Below, piece after piece: positions 43,943 through 52,232 of a DNA stretch of 64,000 nt (positions within the stretch are counted from its first letter, which is position 1; the number at the start of each line of letters is the position of its first letter). The DNA comes from Armatimonadota bacterium (GTDB taxonomy: Bacteria > Armatimonadota > Fimbriimonadia > Fimbriimonadales > GBS-DC). Location of the stretch: assembly GCA_013359125.1 (NCBI GenBank), contig JABWCR010000009.1, positions 23,150 to 87,149 on the forward strand. Direction: 5' to 3'. The position numbers and the translations under genes are program-made. Under the pieces are notes generated by a model. It was not told the DNA's origin. It saw nothing but the letters and a program-made list of their open reading frames with translations, and ran no database searches.

Positions 43943-46933
43943 TTAGCATCCCAAACCAAAATTGCTCAGCACGGTCGCCAGATCGCTGTCGTCCACCACG
44001 CCGTCGCCGTTGACATCTTCGCCGCACCCAGTGCAGCTCGTACCAAACGCCGACAGCACGCTCGCCAGATCGACGTCGTCCACGCAACCGTCGCCGTTCG
44101 TGTCGCCCGGCACGCCGCGAGGCCCGGTATGGATCGAGCCGTCGAACCCCCGCCTCGATCCGCTGCCGCCGCCAAGCGATTCCACAACGCCCGTAAACGT
44201 GTTCGTGTCGTAGTAAAGCGCGATCCGACCGCCGCCGCCGCCGCCGCCGTTGCCATCGCCGTTAGCGCCGCCGTTCGCTCGAATGAAACCAACGCCCGCT
44301 ATTTCTCGCGCCGAAACCCAGATGCTGCCGCCCGATCCCGCGCCGCCGTTGCAACTGCTGTTGTTGCCGCTCGATTCAAGACGGCCATCGACCGTAAACC
44401 GACCGGCGATGGTCAATCGCAAAGCGCCGCCGCCATAACCGGGCGGACACCCGCCGTTCGACCCGCCGCCGCCGCCGCTGCCCAAGTCTATTGGCTGCTG
44501 TGCCGACCCGTAGCTTTGACCGCCGGCCCAATCTCGACCGTTCGCGCCGCGACCGCCATATCCGGCTCCGCCGCCGCAACAATCCACCTCGCTGCCCAAA
44601 CCGCGGCCGAGGCCGGACCGATGCCCAAAACCGCGGCCTGTGGTCGAGATCCAGCCGCCCTCTTCTACCAACACATCGCCGCTGATCATGAGGTGGGTGT
44701 GCTCTTCGGCCGATTGCCCCGTCAACCTGGGCGGATGCGAAAGAGAGGCGCCGCGCCTCACGATCACATCGGCGTCGATCGTCTGCGTGCCGGAAAAGTC
44801 TGCAGAACTTCCAGTGAACCCGCCATTATCCAAAATCAACTGCGCGCGCTGGCTGCCCTGCTTCATGTATATCGTGCCCGCGCCGCCGCGTCGAATAGAC
44901 TCGCACCCGGTATAGCCGCCGAACGCCTGAATCTGACCGGTAAAGTCGGACCCGCCATAATAGATCGCCATTCGACCGCCGCCGCCGCCGCCCGCGCGAT
45001 CGCCGTCGCATATAGAACTCACGTTGCCGCCGAGAGTCTGGATCGAGCCCGTACCGGCCAGGTGTCCCACGTTCAGCCACAAACTGCCGCCCGAGCCGCC
45101 GCCCCCCCAGTTGGAGAAGCACGTCCCGCCGTTCGCCGATAACCGACCATCCACGCGCAATTGGCCCGCGACCACTAACTTTAATGCGCCGCCGCCCGCT
45201 CCGGGCGGATTGTTGTCGTTATCCCCGGCGCCACCGCCGCTGCCTAAGTCCATCGGCTCCGTCATCGAACCATAGCACTCGCCCGCATTGTGCAAAGCGC
45301 CGTTGCTTCCTCGACCGCCATAACTGCCTCCGCCGCCTCGGTGCGATTCGCGCGGACCAAGCCCTGCGCCTGGACCAAGCCGACCGGTATACCCTCTCGC
45401 ATCGACATGCACAAACGCGCCCTGTTCGATCACAAAGTTGCCAGTTACATGGATCTGCAATCGCTCGGCGTTCGTCTGCCCCTGCGGCTTCGCCGGATGG
45501 GTCAAAATCGCGCCTTGGCGCACCAGCACATCGCAATCCCAGTTCTGGATGCCTTGAAACTCGGTACCCGCGCCCGTATAGCCGCCGTTGTCAATAATCA
45601 GTTGCGCCCGCTGGCCCGTCTGCTTCAGCAAGATCGTGCCCGCGCCGCCGCGACGATTGGTAACGCATCCGGTATACCCGCCAGCGGCCTCAAACGATCC
45701 CAAGAACGTCGAACCGCCATAATAGATCGCCATCCGCCCGCCGCCGCCGCCGCCCGCGCGATCGCCATCGCATATAGAACTCACGTTGCCGCCTAAAACC
45801 TGCATAGACCCAGACCCGCTCAACTGCCCAACGCTAATCCACAGGCTGCCGCCCGAGCCGCCGCCCCCCCAGTTGGAGAAGCACGTCCCGCCGTTCGCCA
45901 AAATCCGCCCGTCTACCTTCAACTGCCCGCCGACTGTCAGCCTTAGCGCGCCGCCGCCCGCTCCCGGAGGATCGACGCCATTGTTCCCGGCCCCTCCGCC
46001 GCTGCCCATCTCCGTCGGTTCTGTGATCGAGCCGTAGCAATCGCTCGTGCCGAACAGCGCCCCGTTTCCGCCACGCCCGCCATGGCTGGCGCCGCCTCCG
46101 CGAGTATCGGTCGATGCGCCCAATCCTCTTCCAGGGCCGCTCCTGGCTGGATAGCCTTTCGAAGAGAGATCGATCCGACCGCGCTCCTTTACCTCTACGT
46201 CCGTCTCAACGCTTAAACTCAACGGCGCAGCGCCCGTCGTCGTAACAATTCCGTCCACCGTCATCGCGGCGTTCGGCTCGACGGTCAGCTTGTAAAACTG
46301 GTGCGACCCGTCGATCGTAACCGTGCAGCCGCGCACAATGATATCCCCGCCCTCATAGGTCAAATCGTTCGGCCCAATGTACGCATTAGAAGTAAACACA
46401 TACTGCCGCGTCAGCAGCGTAATCCGAACCGCATAGTCGCTGTTCGCATCGGTGTTGTCGCCAAAAAAGTTGTCGTTCGGGCACACAAACAAGTACAAAC
46501 CGCTTGCCGGCACCTGAATCCGCGTCGAACCGATAGAAAAGTCCTGAGGAATGTCGGTCGGCAGATTCCCCTCCCGCGTGTTGACCGACACAACGTCCAA
46601 CCCCGCATCGATCGCCCCGGGCACGCGAGCAGGGCTGGAAGGCGGATCCAGATTCCAAGAGTTGCTGAACATCCCCAGCATGTCCGTCCGATTAGCCCCG
46701 CTCGACCCGCCGTGATAAGAACCCAAAGACTCGATGAGAACGATGTCGCCCGGCAAAACGCCGATCGCGGGCAGATAAATAGGCACGTTCTCCCATGCGT
46801 TGGGGTCGGCGTTGGTGCGCAAATAAGTCTCGCGAGGATCGATCAGAAACGAAATCTGACCCGACGCCAACGGCGACAGACAGCACAGAACGGCCAACAG
46901 AGCGAGAAACCGACCTAATGCAAGCGAGTTCAT
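43943..46933 (-). CDS. Secreted glycine-rich repeat protein with dockerin-like tail
   Basis: 996 residues from ATG 46933 (GGAGGG upstream; clean signal peptide MNSLALGRFLALLAVLCCLS). A unique N-domain (about 30-200, PRETYLRTNADPNAWENVP, LYLFVCPNDNFFGDNTDANS) is followed by three large glycine-rich repeats of about 254 residues. Each has a GGTCFSNWGGGGSGGSLW, a GGGGGGRMAIYYGGS and a RRGGAGTI..KQ..QRAQLI segment; the third is the most diverged. The C-terminus carries GDTNGDGCVDDVDLASVL and EDVNGDGVVDDSDLATVL. Probably a surface protein, first gene of the three-gene run. Confidence 0.8.
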   Translation of the reverse strand: MNSLALGRFLALLAVLCCLSPLASGQISFLIDPRETYLRTNADPNAWENVPIYLPAIGVLPGDIVLIESLGSYHGGSSGANRTDMLGMFSNSWNLDPPSSPARVPGAIDAGLDVVSVNTREGNLPTDIPQDFSIGSTRIQVPASGLYLFVCPNDNFFGDNTDANSDYAVRITLLTRQYVFTSNAYIGPNDLTYEGGDIIVRGCTVTIDGSHQFYKLTVEPNAAMTVDGIVTTTGAAPLSLSVETDVEVKERGRIDLSSKGYPARSGPGRGLGASTDTRGGGASHGGRGGNGALFGTSDCYGSITEPTEMGSGGGAGNNGVDPPGAGGGALRLTVGGQLKVDGRILANGGTCFSNWGGGGSGGSLWISVGQLSGSGSMQVLGGNVSSICDGDRAGGGGGGRMAIYYGGSTFLGSFEAAGGYTGCVTNRRGGAGTILLKQTGQRAQLIIDNGGYTGAGTEFQGIQNWDCDVLVRQGAILTHPAKPQGQTNAERLQIHVTGNFVIEQGAFVHVDARGYTGRLGPGAGLGPRESHRGGGGSYGGRGSNGALHNAGECYGSMTEPMDLGSGGGAGDNDNNPPGAGGGALKLVVAGQLRVDGRLSANGGTCFSNWGGGGSGGSLWLNVGHLAGTGSIQTLGGNVSSICDGDRAGGGGGGRMAIYYGGSDFTGQIQAFGGYTGCESIRRGGAGTIYMKQGSQRAQLILDNGGFTGSSADFSGTQTIDADVIVRRGASLSHPPRLTGQSAEEHTHLMISGDVLVEEGGWISTTGRGFGHRSGLGRGLGSEVDCCGGGAGYGGRGANGRDWAGGQSYGSAQQPIDLGSGGGGGSNGGCPPGYGGGALRLTIAGRFTVDGRLESSGNNSSCNGGAGSGGSIWVSAREIAGVGFIRANGGANGDGNGGGGGGGRIALYYDTNTFTGVVESLGGGSGSRRGFDGSIHTGPRGVPGDTNGDGCVDDVDLASVLSAFGTSCTGCGEDVNGDGVVDDSDLATVLSNFGLGC
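44470..46150 (-). repeat. Large internal repeats (period 762 bp) in the glycine-rich protein gene
   Basis: Blocks near 44,810-45,370 and 45,580-46,150 are near-identical over long stretches at DNA level (for example around 45,100-45,130 and 45,862-45,892), exactly 762 bp (254 codons) apart. A third, diverged unit lies near 44,200-44,600. Confidence 0.75.
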
Positions 46934-47078
46934 ACAAGCCCTCCGATCAACTTCGCACGGAATATTTACCCTCCGCGACGCCGATTCCTTCTTTTTCAAA
47001 ATCTTCGCCCAAATGGTATACTTTTGTCTACTATTTTCGCCACCCTATTGGGGCTTGCAAGCAGGCCGCCATAGGAGG

Positions 47079-47522
47079 ATGAGGTTGAAACAAGAACAGT
47101 TTAGCGAAGTCTGGGGCGTGCTGATCAGCGACCGAAAGTGCGAGTACCCCTACGCCCGAGAAGACACGTTTGAGCGCAAGCTTAAGCGGCACCGAAGCAA
47201 GGTCGGCGCGCTTCACGACGATATCGCCGCCTACGATCCGGCCAACTACCTGGAGGCGCGCGAGTTGGCAACCGCCCTTGAGCGCTCCTGCTTGACTCGA
47301 CATCAGCGAGAGGTCTTTGACCTGTACCTAAACGGAAACACTCTCGAAGAAATCGGACGTCGGTTCGGCATTACCAAACAGGCTGTCTACAAAAATCTCT
47401 GCCTGGTCAAAGCCAAAATGCGCCGAGCCTCTCGGCAAAACCCATACACCGGTCTCGCCGACGTCTATCGCTCGGAACTGCGCCGAACTTCAGGCAGAAT
47501 CGGACGCAAGATATGCCGTTAA
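47079..47522 (+). CDS. Small sigma-factor region-4-like helix-turn-helix protein
   Basis: 147 residues if read from ATG 47079. Residues about 68-120 form a sigma-70 region 4 helix-turn-helix: ERSCLTRHQREVFDLYLNGN, TLEEIGRRFGITKQAVYKNL. No region 2 is visible, so it is not a complete sigma factor; it could be a regulator or anti-sigma partner. The start is uncertain: AGGAGG (47073-47078) abuts the ATG at 47079, too close to serve it, but is spaced six bases from an in-frame TTG at 47085, which may be the real start. It is divergent from the three-gene surface-protein run, which it may control. Confidence 0.72.
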   Translation: MRLKQEQFSEVWGVLISDRKCEYPYAREDTFERKLKRHRSKVGALHDDIAAYDPANYLEARELATALERSCLTRHQREVFDLYLNGNTLEEIGRRFGITKQAVYKNLCLVKAKMRRASRQNPYTGLADVYRSELRRTSGRIGRKICR

Positions 47523-47526
47523 TCGC

Positions 47527-47958
47527 CTACAAACCGCCCTTAAGCAGATAGAGCAGTCCGACCTGATCGGACTGGCTCCAACGCTCGGTGCACTGCCCGT
47601 TGGCCATCTTAAACACGGAAATGCCTTGAAACCGCACGCTTTTACCCGTTGCCGCAATGCCCATAAACTCGCCTTGGTGCCGGCCCGACACGTTAAAAAC
47701 AACCGCCAGCCGATCGCCCGACGCGATCAGTTCGATAATCTCGATCTGAGAACCGGGAAATGCCGACCAAAACATCTGGTAAAAGCCCACAATTCCGTCA
47801 TATCCGGTCGGCGGGTCAAAATGCATGACGACCTCCGGGCTATAGAACGACAGATAGCCCGGATAGTCGCCAGAGTTCCAACATTCGACCGCGCGACGAA
47901 GCGCGATCGCGTTCCTTGTTTCCGAGTCCAATCTCAGCCTGCGGGCGTATAGACCCAA
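47527..47958 (-). CDS. SnoaL-like (ester cyclase) family protein
   Basis: 143 residues of NTF2-like/SnoaL fold: AVECWNSGDYPGYLSFYSPE, a GYDGIVGFYQMFWSAFPGSQ helix, GDRLAVVFNVSGRHQGEFMG, and ISVFKMANGQCTERWSQSD. Many members have no known substrate. The start overlaps the VOC gene by 25 bases, so the two are coupled. It converges with the HTH gene with four bases between stops. Confidence 0.8.
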   Translation of the reverse strand: MGLYARRLRLDSETRNAIALRRAVECWNSGDYPGYLSFYSPEVVMHFDPPTGYDGIVGFYQMFWSAFPGSQIEIIELIASGDRLAVVFNVSGRHQGEFMGIAATGKSVRFQGISVFKMANGQCTERWSQSDQVGLLYLLKGGL

Positions 47959-48323
47959 AACGTCGCGCCGTGCGGATCGGACAAGAGAGCCATCCGTCCG
48001 ATACCGGGCAGATCCATAGCCGGCACCATTAAACTGCCTCCCATGCTGACAGCCTTGTCGACTTTGGCGTCAACGTTGTCCACGGCGATATAGATCGTCC
48101 AATGCGGCGGCACGCCCTCCATTTCGGGCGCCTGCAGCGACATGCAACCGCCGATCGACGTTTCCCCTTTTTTCCACATCGTATACGTGCCGCCGGGCGT
48201 TTCCATCTCGCTCGTATCCCAGCCGAACAGCTGCGTGTAGAAGCTCTTCGAACCGCTCACGTCGGGGCTGTACAACTCGTGCCATACGAACGTCTCGCCA
48301 ACGGCTTTGGTGAAGTCATCCAT
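47934..48323 (-). CDS. VOC (glyoxalase/bleomycin-resistance-like) family protein
   Basis: 129 residues with two beta-alpha-beta-beta-beta modules: WHELYSPDVSGSKSFYTQLFGW with TYTMWKKGETSIGGCM, then WTIYIAVDNVDAKVDKAVSMGG with GRMALLSDPHGATFWVYTP. The pattern fits the VOC subgroup annotated as 27-kDa antigen/glyoxalase-like; substrate unknown. First gene of a two-gene unit with the SnoaL-like gene. Confidence 0.85.
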   Translation of the reverse strand: MDDFTKAVGETFVWHELYSPDVSGSKSFYTQLFGWDTSEMETPGGTYTMWKKGETSIGGCMSLQAPEMEGVPPHWTIYIAVDNVDAKVDKAVSMGGSLMVPAMDLPGIGRMALLSDPHGATFWVYTPAG

Positions 48324-48493
48324 CTTCCGTCCTCCATGCGTCCTTTGAACGCGCTTTAAGTTAGGTTAACGTTCGACGATCAACCCGCCCCTCCTGCTAC
48401 GCCGAACGGGAAAAAATCAAGATGTAGCACAATTTTGGGCTCGAATCCGACACGGAAACAGGAGCCGCGGCCCGCTTATCGAACCCATCATCC

Positions 48494-49972
48494 ATGTGGA
48501 TCCGACGCTGCCAGATCGATTCCGAAGAAGACTCGCCCCTCCCAATCCCAACGCAAATCGTCTCTAACGAAGAGTTCATACCGCCGCCTCAATCGCCCCA
48601 ACAAAGGGAGATGGCCGCAAGAGCCCTCCAAATGGCCGCCGAGAAAGCCGCAAAGCTAGGCATGACCCGGCGACAGTTCTTGCGCACGGGCGGCGGCATG
48701 GCCGTCTCGCTTATCGCCATGAACCAAGTCTTCGGCGACAGTTTCAGAGTCTCGATGGAAGAAGCCGACGACCCAGACGCCTTTGCCGCAAACGAGCCTC
48801 AAAACCAATTCATCTTCGACGTGCAGACGCACCACGTGGACGTAGAAAGCGAGTGGTATTCAAAAACGCCCGAAGGCAACCTGTCCGCCAACTTCTTCCG
48901 CACCTTCCGACCCTCGGCCAAATCGACCAAAGAGGCGCTCGAATTGCTCAACCGAGACCATTACGTCAAAGAGATCTTTATGGACTCCGATACCAAAATG
49001 GTCATCGTCAGCGGCGTGCCCACGGCTACCTGGGACGCCAACCCCTTGCCGCCCGACCGCATGGTCGCCACGCGCAAGCACGTCAACGACTTGGCCGGGA
49101 GCAAACGCGCCCTTAGCCACGGCCTCATCCGCCCAAATCTGGGCGGCAAGGAGCTCGAAGAACTCGAACGCCAGGTCAAAGAGCTGAAAATCGACGCTTG
49201 GAAAGTCTATACCGGCGCCGAGACGGGCAAGAACGCCTGGTGGATGGACGACGAGAAAGTCGCCTACCCCTTCTGGGCGCTTACGGAGAAGTTGGGCGTC
49301 AAGAACGTCTGTGTGCACAAGGGTCTGCCTCTCGGCGTCTTCAATGAAGAGCATTGCAAACCGAAAGATCTGATTAAGGCCGCCAAGGACTTTCCCAACC
49401 TCAACTTCATCGCCTACCACTCTGGGTTCAGAGGCTTTCGCCCCCTACGACCCCGCGAAGGCGAGGCGACCGACCCGGCCTACATCGCTTGGACCAGCGA
49501 CCTGGTCAAAGACCTCAAGGACAATCCGAAGGTCAAAAACGTCTACTTTGAGCTCGGCGCCACCTTCGACATGACCAGCGCCTATCAGCCCGAAGTCTGC
49601 ATGCACCTCTTGGGACAGATGCTCCAAGTCCCCGATGGCGAAAACCGCATCCTTTGGGGCACCGACAGCATCTGGAACGGCAGCCCCCAGAGCCAGATCG
49701 TCCGCCTGCGCCGCATCAAGATCAAGGACGAACTGATCGAAAAGCACAAATACCCCCAACTGACCGATGCCATCAAGGACAAAATCCTGGGCCTCAACGC
49801 CGCGCGCCTCTTTGGCATCGATCCCCAAGAATCCATGAAATCGATCAAAGAGGACAAGCTGACCAAAAAGCGCGCGGCCTACTTGGAAGACCCTCAACCG
49901 TCCAATGCGCGATACGGCTGGGTCTGGAAGTCAGAGCCCGGCCGCCGGCCCAACCAAAAATTCGGCGGCTAG
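48494..49972 (+). CDS. Amidohydrolase-2 family metal-dependent hydrolase with Tat-type motif
   Basis: 492 residues. The fold is the TIM-barrel amidohydrolase 2 family: [11 protein letters not shown] (metal-binding HxH-like), [37 protein letters not shown] and the final Asp motif [11 protein letters not shown] twin-arginine motif [20 protein letters not shown] lies at residues 58-77, not at the very N-terminus. The first 57 residues include [19 protein letters not shown] recall similar N-termini in this subfamily, so I keep ATG 48494, though ATG 48662 is possible. Probably a periplasmic decarboxylase or hydrolase. Its TAG shares CTAG with the convergent pseudopilin stop. Confidence 0.82.
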   Translation: MWIRRCQIDSEEDSPLPIPTQIVSNEEFIPPPQSPQQREMAARALQMAAEKAAKLGMTRRQFLRTGGGMAVSLIAMNQVFGDSFRVSMEEADDPDAFAANEPQNQFIFDVQTHHVDVESEWYSKTPEGNLSANFFRTFRPSAKSTKEALELLNRDHYVKEIFMDSDTKMVIVSGVPTATWDANPLPPDRMVATRKHVNDLAGSKRALSHGLIRPNLGGKELEELERQVKELKIDAWKVYTGAETGKNAWWMDDEKVAYPFWALTEKLGVKNVCVHKGLPLGVFNEEHCKPKDLIKAAKDFPNLNFIAYHSGFRGFRPLRPREGEATDPAYIAWTSDLVKDLKDNPKVKNVYFELGATFDMTSAYQPEVCMHLLGQMLQVPDGENRILWGTDSIWNGSPQSQIVRLRRIKIKDELIEKHKYPQLTDAIKDKILGLNAARLFGIDPQESMKSIKEDKLTKKRAAYLEDPQPSNARYGWVWKSEPGRRPNQKFGG

Positions 49973-50733
49973 TCTCCAGCGCGAGGCGACCAAGGACCGA
50001 TCGGATAATTATCGTCCGGTCCGCACCAAATCGGATAGATCCACATGGCGGCCGTAACTCGCGCCTGCTCTTCCGTGCCCCGATAGACGCACTTGTGCCA
50101 CTTGCTGTGACCGTCAACAAAGAGAAAGTTTGCGCCGCCCATGTGGCCGCACCAGGTCTCGTTCGTTTGCGTGCAATCGATGTCGGTATCGCCAGCGGCC
50201 AAAGCGCCCTGTCCGCCGCCTTTGTTTCTGATCTCTAACATAAAGAAAGAGGTGGACGGCTCCTCCCAAGCCCCAAAGAAAGGATCTTTGAAAATATGCT
50301 CGGAGACGGCGTAGCTCAGCCACAGTTCGTATCGGCGCGTAGCCGGGTTCATGGTAACGTTCCATTCGGCCAACGGCCGCGTGCCGGTCAACTCGACATA
50401 GGTCGGATTGCTGGGACAGTTGAAGAAATTATCCTTATTGCCCGTCTTCTCACCGACCTTCATCTTTGTGTAAGGCATCAATAGGTACATCCACCAATCT
50501 TCCTGCCAGGTGCGGGCGGTTCCGCTCAAAGACCGCTCGTGGCTGAAGAACATCTCATTGTAATCCTGCATGTACATCTGCGAGGCGAGCCCGATCTGCT
50601 TCTGATTGGACAGGCATAGAGTCTGCCGCGCCTTCTCCCGCGTCTGAGCGAACACGGGGAACAAGATACCGGCCAGTATTGCAATGATGGCGATCACGAC
50701 GAGCAGTTCGATCAACGTGAATCCCTTTTTCAT
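49969..50733 (-). CDS. Type II pseudopilin-like protein (prepilin N-terminal methylation motif, DUF1559-like)
   Basis: 254 residues, start [20 protein letters not shown] with the prepilin peptidase site and hydrophobic helix; AAGGAGG precedes it by nine bases. The C-terminal [19 protein letters not shown] has the H-x9-DG pattern. Similar in layout to the pseudopilin at 7754. It is divergent from the dockerin protein at 50881 and converges with the amidohydrolase. Confidence 0.88.
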   Translation of the reverse strand: MKKGFTLIELLVVIAIIAILAGILFPVFAQTREKARQTLCLSNQKQIGLASQMYMQDYNEMFFSHERSLSGTARTWQEDWWMYLLMPYTKMKVGEKTGNKDNFFNCPSNPTYVELTGTRPLAEWNVTMNPATRRYELWLSYAVSEHIFKDPFFGAWEEPSTSFFMLEIRNKGGGQGALAAGDTDIDCTQTNETWCGHMGGANFLFVDGHSKWHKCVYRGTEEQARVTAAMWIYPIWCGPDDNYPIGPWSPRAGD

Positions 50734-50772
50734 AGACGTCCTCCTTGACGGCCACAGGTTACCAAGCAAGCC

Positions 50773-50833
50773 GTTAAGCCTTTGTTAAGTTCGCCCTCCT
50801 TTAATCGCATCTTAACTTGCCCAGCGGTAGCCT
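50773..50833 (+). promoter_or_regulatory. Direct-repeat activator box and -10 of the 50881 gene (site A)
   Basis: GTTAAGCC (50773) and GTTAAGTT (50784), then TTTAATCG (50800) and CTTAACTT (50811): two pairs of 8-mers, each with 11-bp period and 3-bp gaps. Nine bases after the last box is TAGCCT (50828-50833), a plausible -10. The geometry is that of PhoB/OmpR-type activator sites that replace a -35. Same layout at 52009 and 56822. Confidence 0.55.
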
Positions 50834-50880
50834 CACAGACAGTCAGCTCCGCTGACAATCGAAACGGAGGGTTTCTAAAA

Positions 50881-51849
50881 ATGATCAAGAATTGCTGGGC
50901 GCCTTTGGCGATGGTCGCACTGATCGCAACCTCGCAGGCGCAGCTGAGAATGTCCGAGACGTGCGTCAATCCCCCAGGCTCCCCCGATGTCGGCCGCGAG
51001 TATGTTGAAATCCGAAGCTCGCAGCCCAACTACGATCTGACCAACGTCTGGGTGATCGGCATCGATGGAGAGGGCGAGTTCAACCCGGGCAACATCCACT
51101 GGGCCGTCCCGTTGCGCGACGACAACGGCAACTGGCTGAGCACAGGTTCCAACGGTCTGTTCCTGCTTCGAGACTCGGCCGTCATGCTTCTGCCCGAGGC
51201 TTCGCCCGATACCACTGTCTTAGTGGCGAACGACGGCTTTACCCTTGCAGGCATGGGCAACGACTCCTATACGGTCGCAATAGTCTGCAACTTTACGGGC
51301 CAAGTCGGCGACGACGTCGACACAAACGATGACGGCGTTATCGACAATCCGCTTTGGGATCGCGCCTTCGACGCGATCGGTTGGCTCGACGGAGACAACA
51401 CCATGCCGGGCGTTACCGACCGCGTCTATGCGACCGCTTTGAACGGAATAGAAGTTCCCGAATCCGCTAGGCAGCGAGCTGACGGAAGCATTTGGGAGCC
51501 GGACGGGCTCTATTGGTTCGGCGGCGACAACTGGATCGCTTGTGACACCGGTCGCGCCTCAGGCGCGGGCGACTTCGGGCCGTACTCTTTTAACGCGACG
51601 AATCGCGTGGTCAACGGCACGCTCCCAATAGGCGCAGCCCCCAACCCCGGTAACGACAACCTCGGCATGAAGGCCCCCGTCGCTGGCGATGTCAACTTCG
51701 ACGGATGCGTAGACGATGTCGATCTGGCTATCGTGCTCGAATCGTTCGGCATGTCCGGCTGCAAACTTCCCGCCGACTTCAATGGCGACGGAGTGGTCGA
51801 TGACTCCGATCTAGCTCTGACCCTGGCCAATTTCGGGGCCGGATGCTGA
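50881..51849 (+). CDS. Secreted protein with lamin-tail-like region and dockerin-like tail
   Basis: 322 residues from ATG 50881; ACGGAGGG lies about eight bases upstream. Signal peptide MIKNCWAPLAMVALIATSQA. The middle (about 20-245) looks like a beta-sandwich of lamin-tail type (MSETCVNPPGSPDVGREYVE, NVWVIGIDGEGEFNPGNIHW, FDAIGWLDGDN). The C-terminus has two EF-hand-like loops, GDVNFDGCVDDVDLAIVL and ADFNGDGVVDDSDLALTL. Extracellular or surface; no enzymatic motif. It is preceded by a distinctive direct-repeat promoter and followed by one copy of the 86-bp intergenic repeat. Confidence 0.78.
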   Translation: MIKNCWAPLAMVALIATSQAQLRMSETCVNPPGSPDVGREYVEIRSSQPNYDLTNVWVIGIDGEGEFNPGNIHWAVPLRDDNGNWLSTGSNGLFLLRDSAVMLLPEASPDTTVLVANDGFTLAGMGNDSYTVAIVCNFTGQVGDDVDTNDDGVIDNPLWDRAFDAIGWLDGDNTMPGVTDRVYATALNGIEVPESARQRADGSIWEPDGLYWFGGDNWIACDTGRASGAGDFGPYSFNATNRVVNGTLPIGAAPNPGNDNLGMKAPVAGDVNFDGCVDDVDLAIVLESFGMSGCKLPADFNGDGVVDDSDLALTLANFGAGC

Positions 51850-51858
51850 TTTAACAAC

Positions 51859-51944
51859 CCATGACTCGCCGCGGATACTCCTCGGTCCAGGCGCGTCCCT
51901 CCCCAAACTCTCCCTGGAACAGCCGCCAAGCTCCAGGGAGAGCC
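51859..51944. repeat. 86-bp intergenic repeat, copy 1
   Basis: 83 of 86 bases match the copy at 56922-57007, in the same orientation. It holds an 11-bp perfect stem, CTCTCCCTGGA (51908-51918) with TCCAGGGAGAG (51932-51942), around a 13-nt loop. It begins 10 bases after the stop of the 50881 gene. Confidence 0.9.
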
Positions 51945-52008
51945 TCGATGACCTCCGCAGAGCCGCTTGAGCAAGCAAGCCTTGCCAAGATTGACTCTGA
52001 GAACGCTC

Positions 52009-52068
52009 GTTAAGGTTGAATCAACGCTTTGCGATTTAACCTCCGCTGAACCCTTTCCGGGATAGAAT
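52009..52068 (+). promoter_or_regulatory. Direct-repeat activator box and -10 (site B), promoter of the small RNA candidate
   Basis: GTTAAGGT (52009) and ATCAACGC (52020), then TTTAACCT (52035) and CTGAACCC (52046) with 11-bp period; nine bases later TAGAAT (52063-52068). Same 8-3-8-9-6 layout as sites A and C. Confidence 0.55.
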
Positions 52069-52074
52069 CGATGC

Positions 52075-52160
52075 GTCGTTAGGGGCTACGTTCAGCGAAG
52101 TCCGTCTGCGTTTAAGTAAAGGAGGGGGCGGCGCGGGCGGATTGCCCGCGCCGCTTTTTT
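52075..52160 (+). ncRNA. Candidate small RNA of about 86 nt
   Basis: A transcription unit with its own promoter (site B, -10 at 52063-52068) and its own strong terminator (52128-52160), but no plausible reading frame: the only early ATG (52071) is followed by a stop two codons later. It lies between two convergent dockerin-protein genes. No known RNA family recognised. Confidence 0.45.
52128..52160 (+). terminator. Strong rho-independent terminator
   Basis: GCGGCGCGGGC (52128-52138), 5-nt loop, GCCCGCGCCGC (52144-52154), then six T: an 11-bp all-GC stem. It lies 278 bases after the nearest plus-strand gene, so it most likely ends the small RNA. Confidence 0.9.
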
Positions 52161-52232
52161 CTTAAGGTCGCTCTCAGACTGCCATCTCGGTCTGCCTCAG
52201 GCTTAAGCGGCGACGCGTACAGGGAACAAACG

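Noticed and set aside
44200..46150. Regular short G/C-rich repeats that look like a CRISPR array at first sight
   Set aside because: They are codon-level repeats of a glycine-rich protein, without uniform spacers or a palindromic repeat unit, and no cas gene is present.
48354..48371. TTTAAG/GTTAAC pair upstream of the VOC gene, similar to the direct-repeat promoter boxes
   Set aside because: The period is 10 rather than 11 bp and no TAGxxT element lies nine bases on in either direction.
51861..52013. Short frame starting MTRRGYSS inside the 86-bp repeat (a similar frame starts at 56924)
   Set aside because: All three differences between the two copies change the amino acid and the frames diverge after the repeat, so the DNA or RNA element rather than a peptide seems to be conserved.
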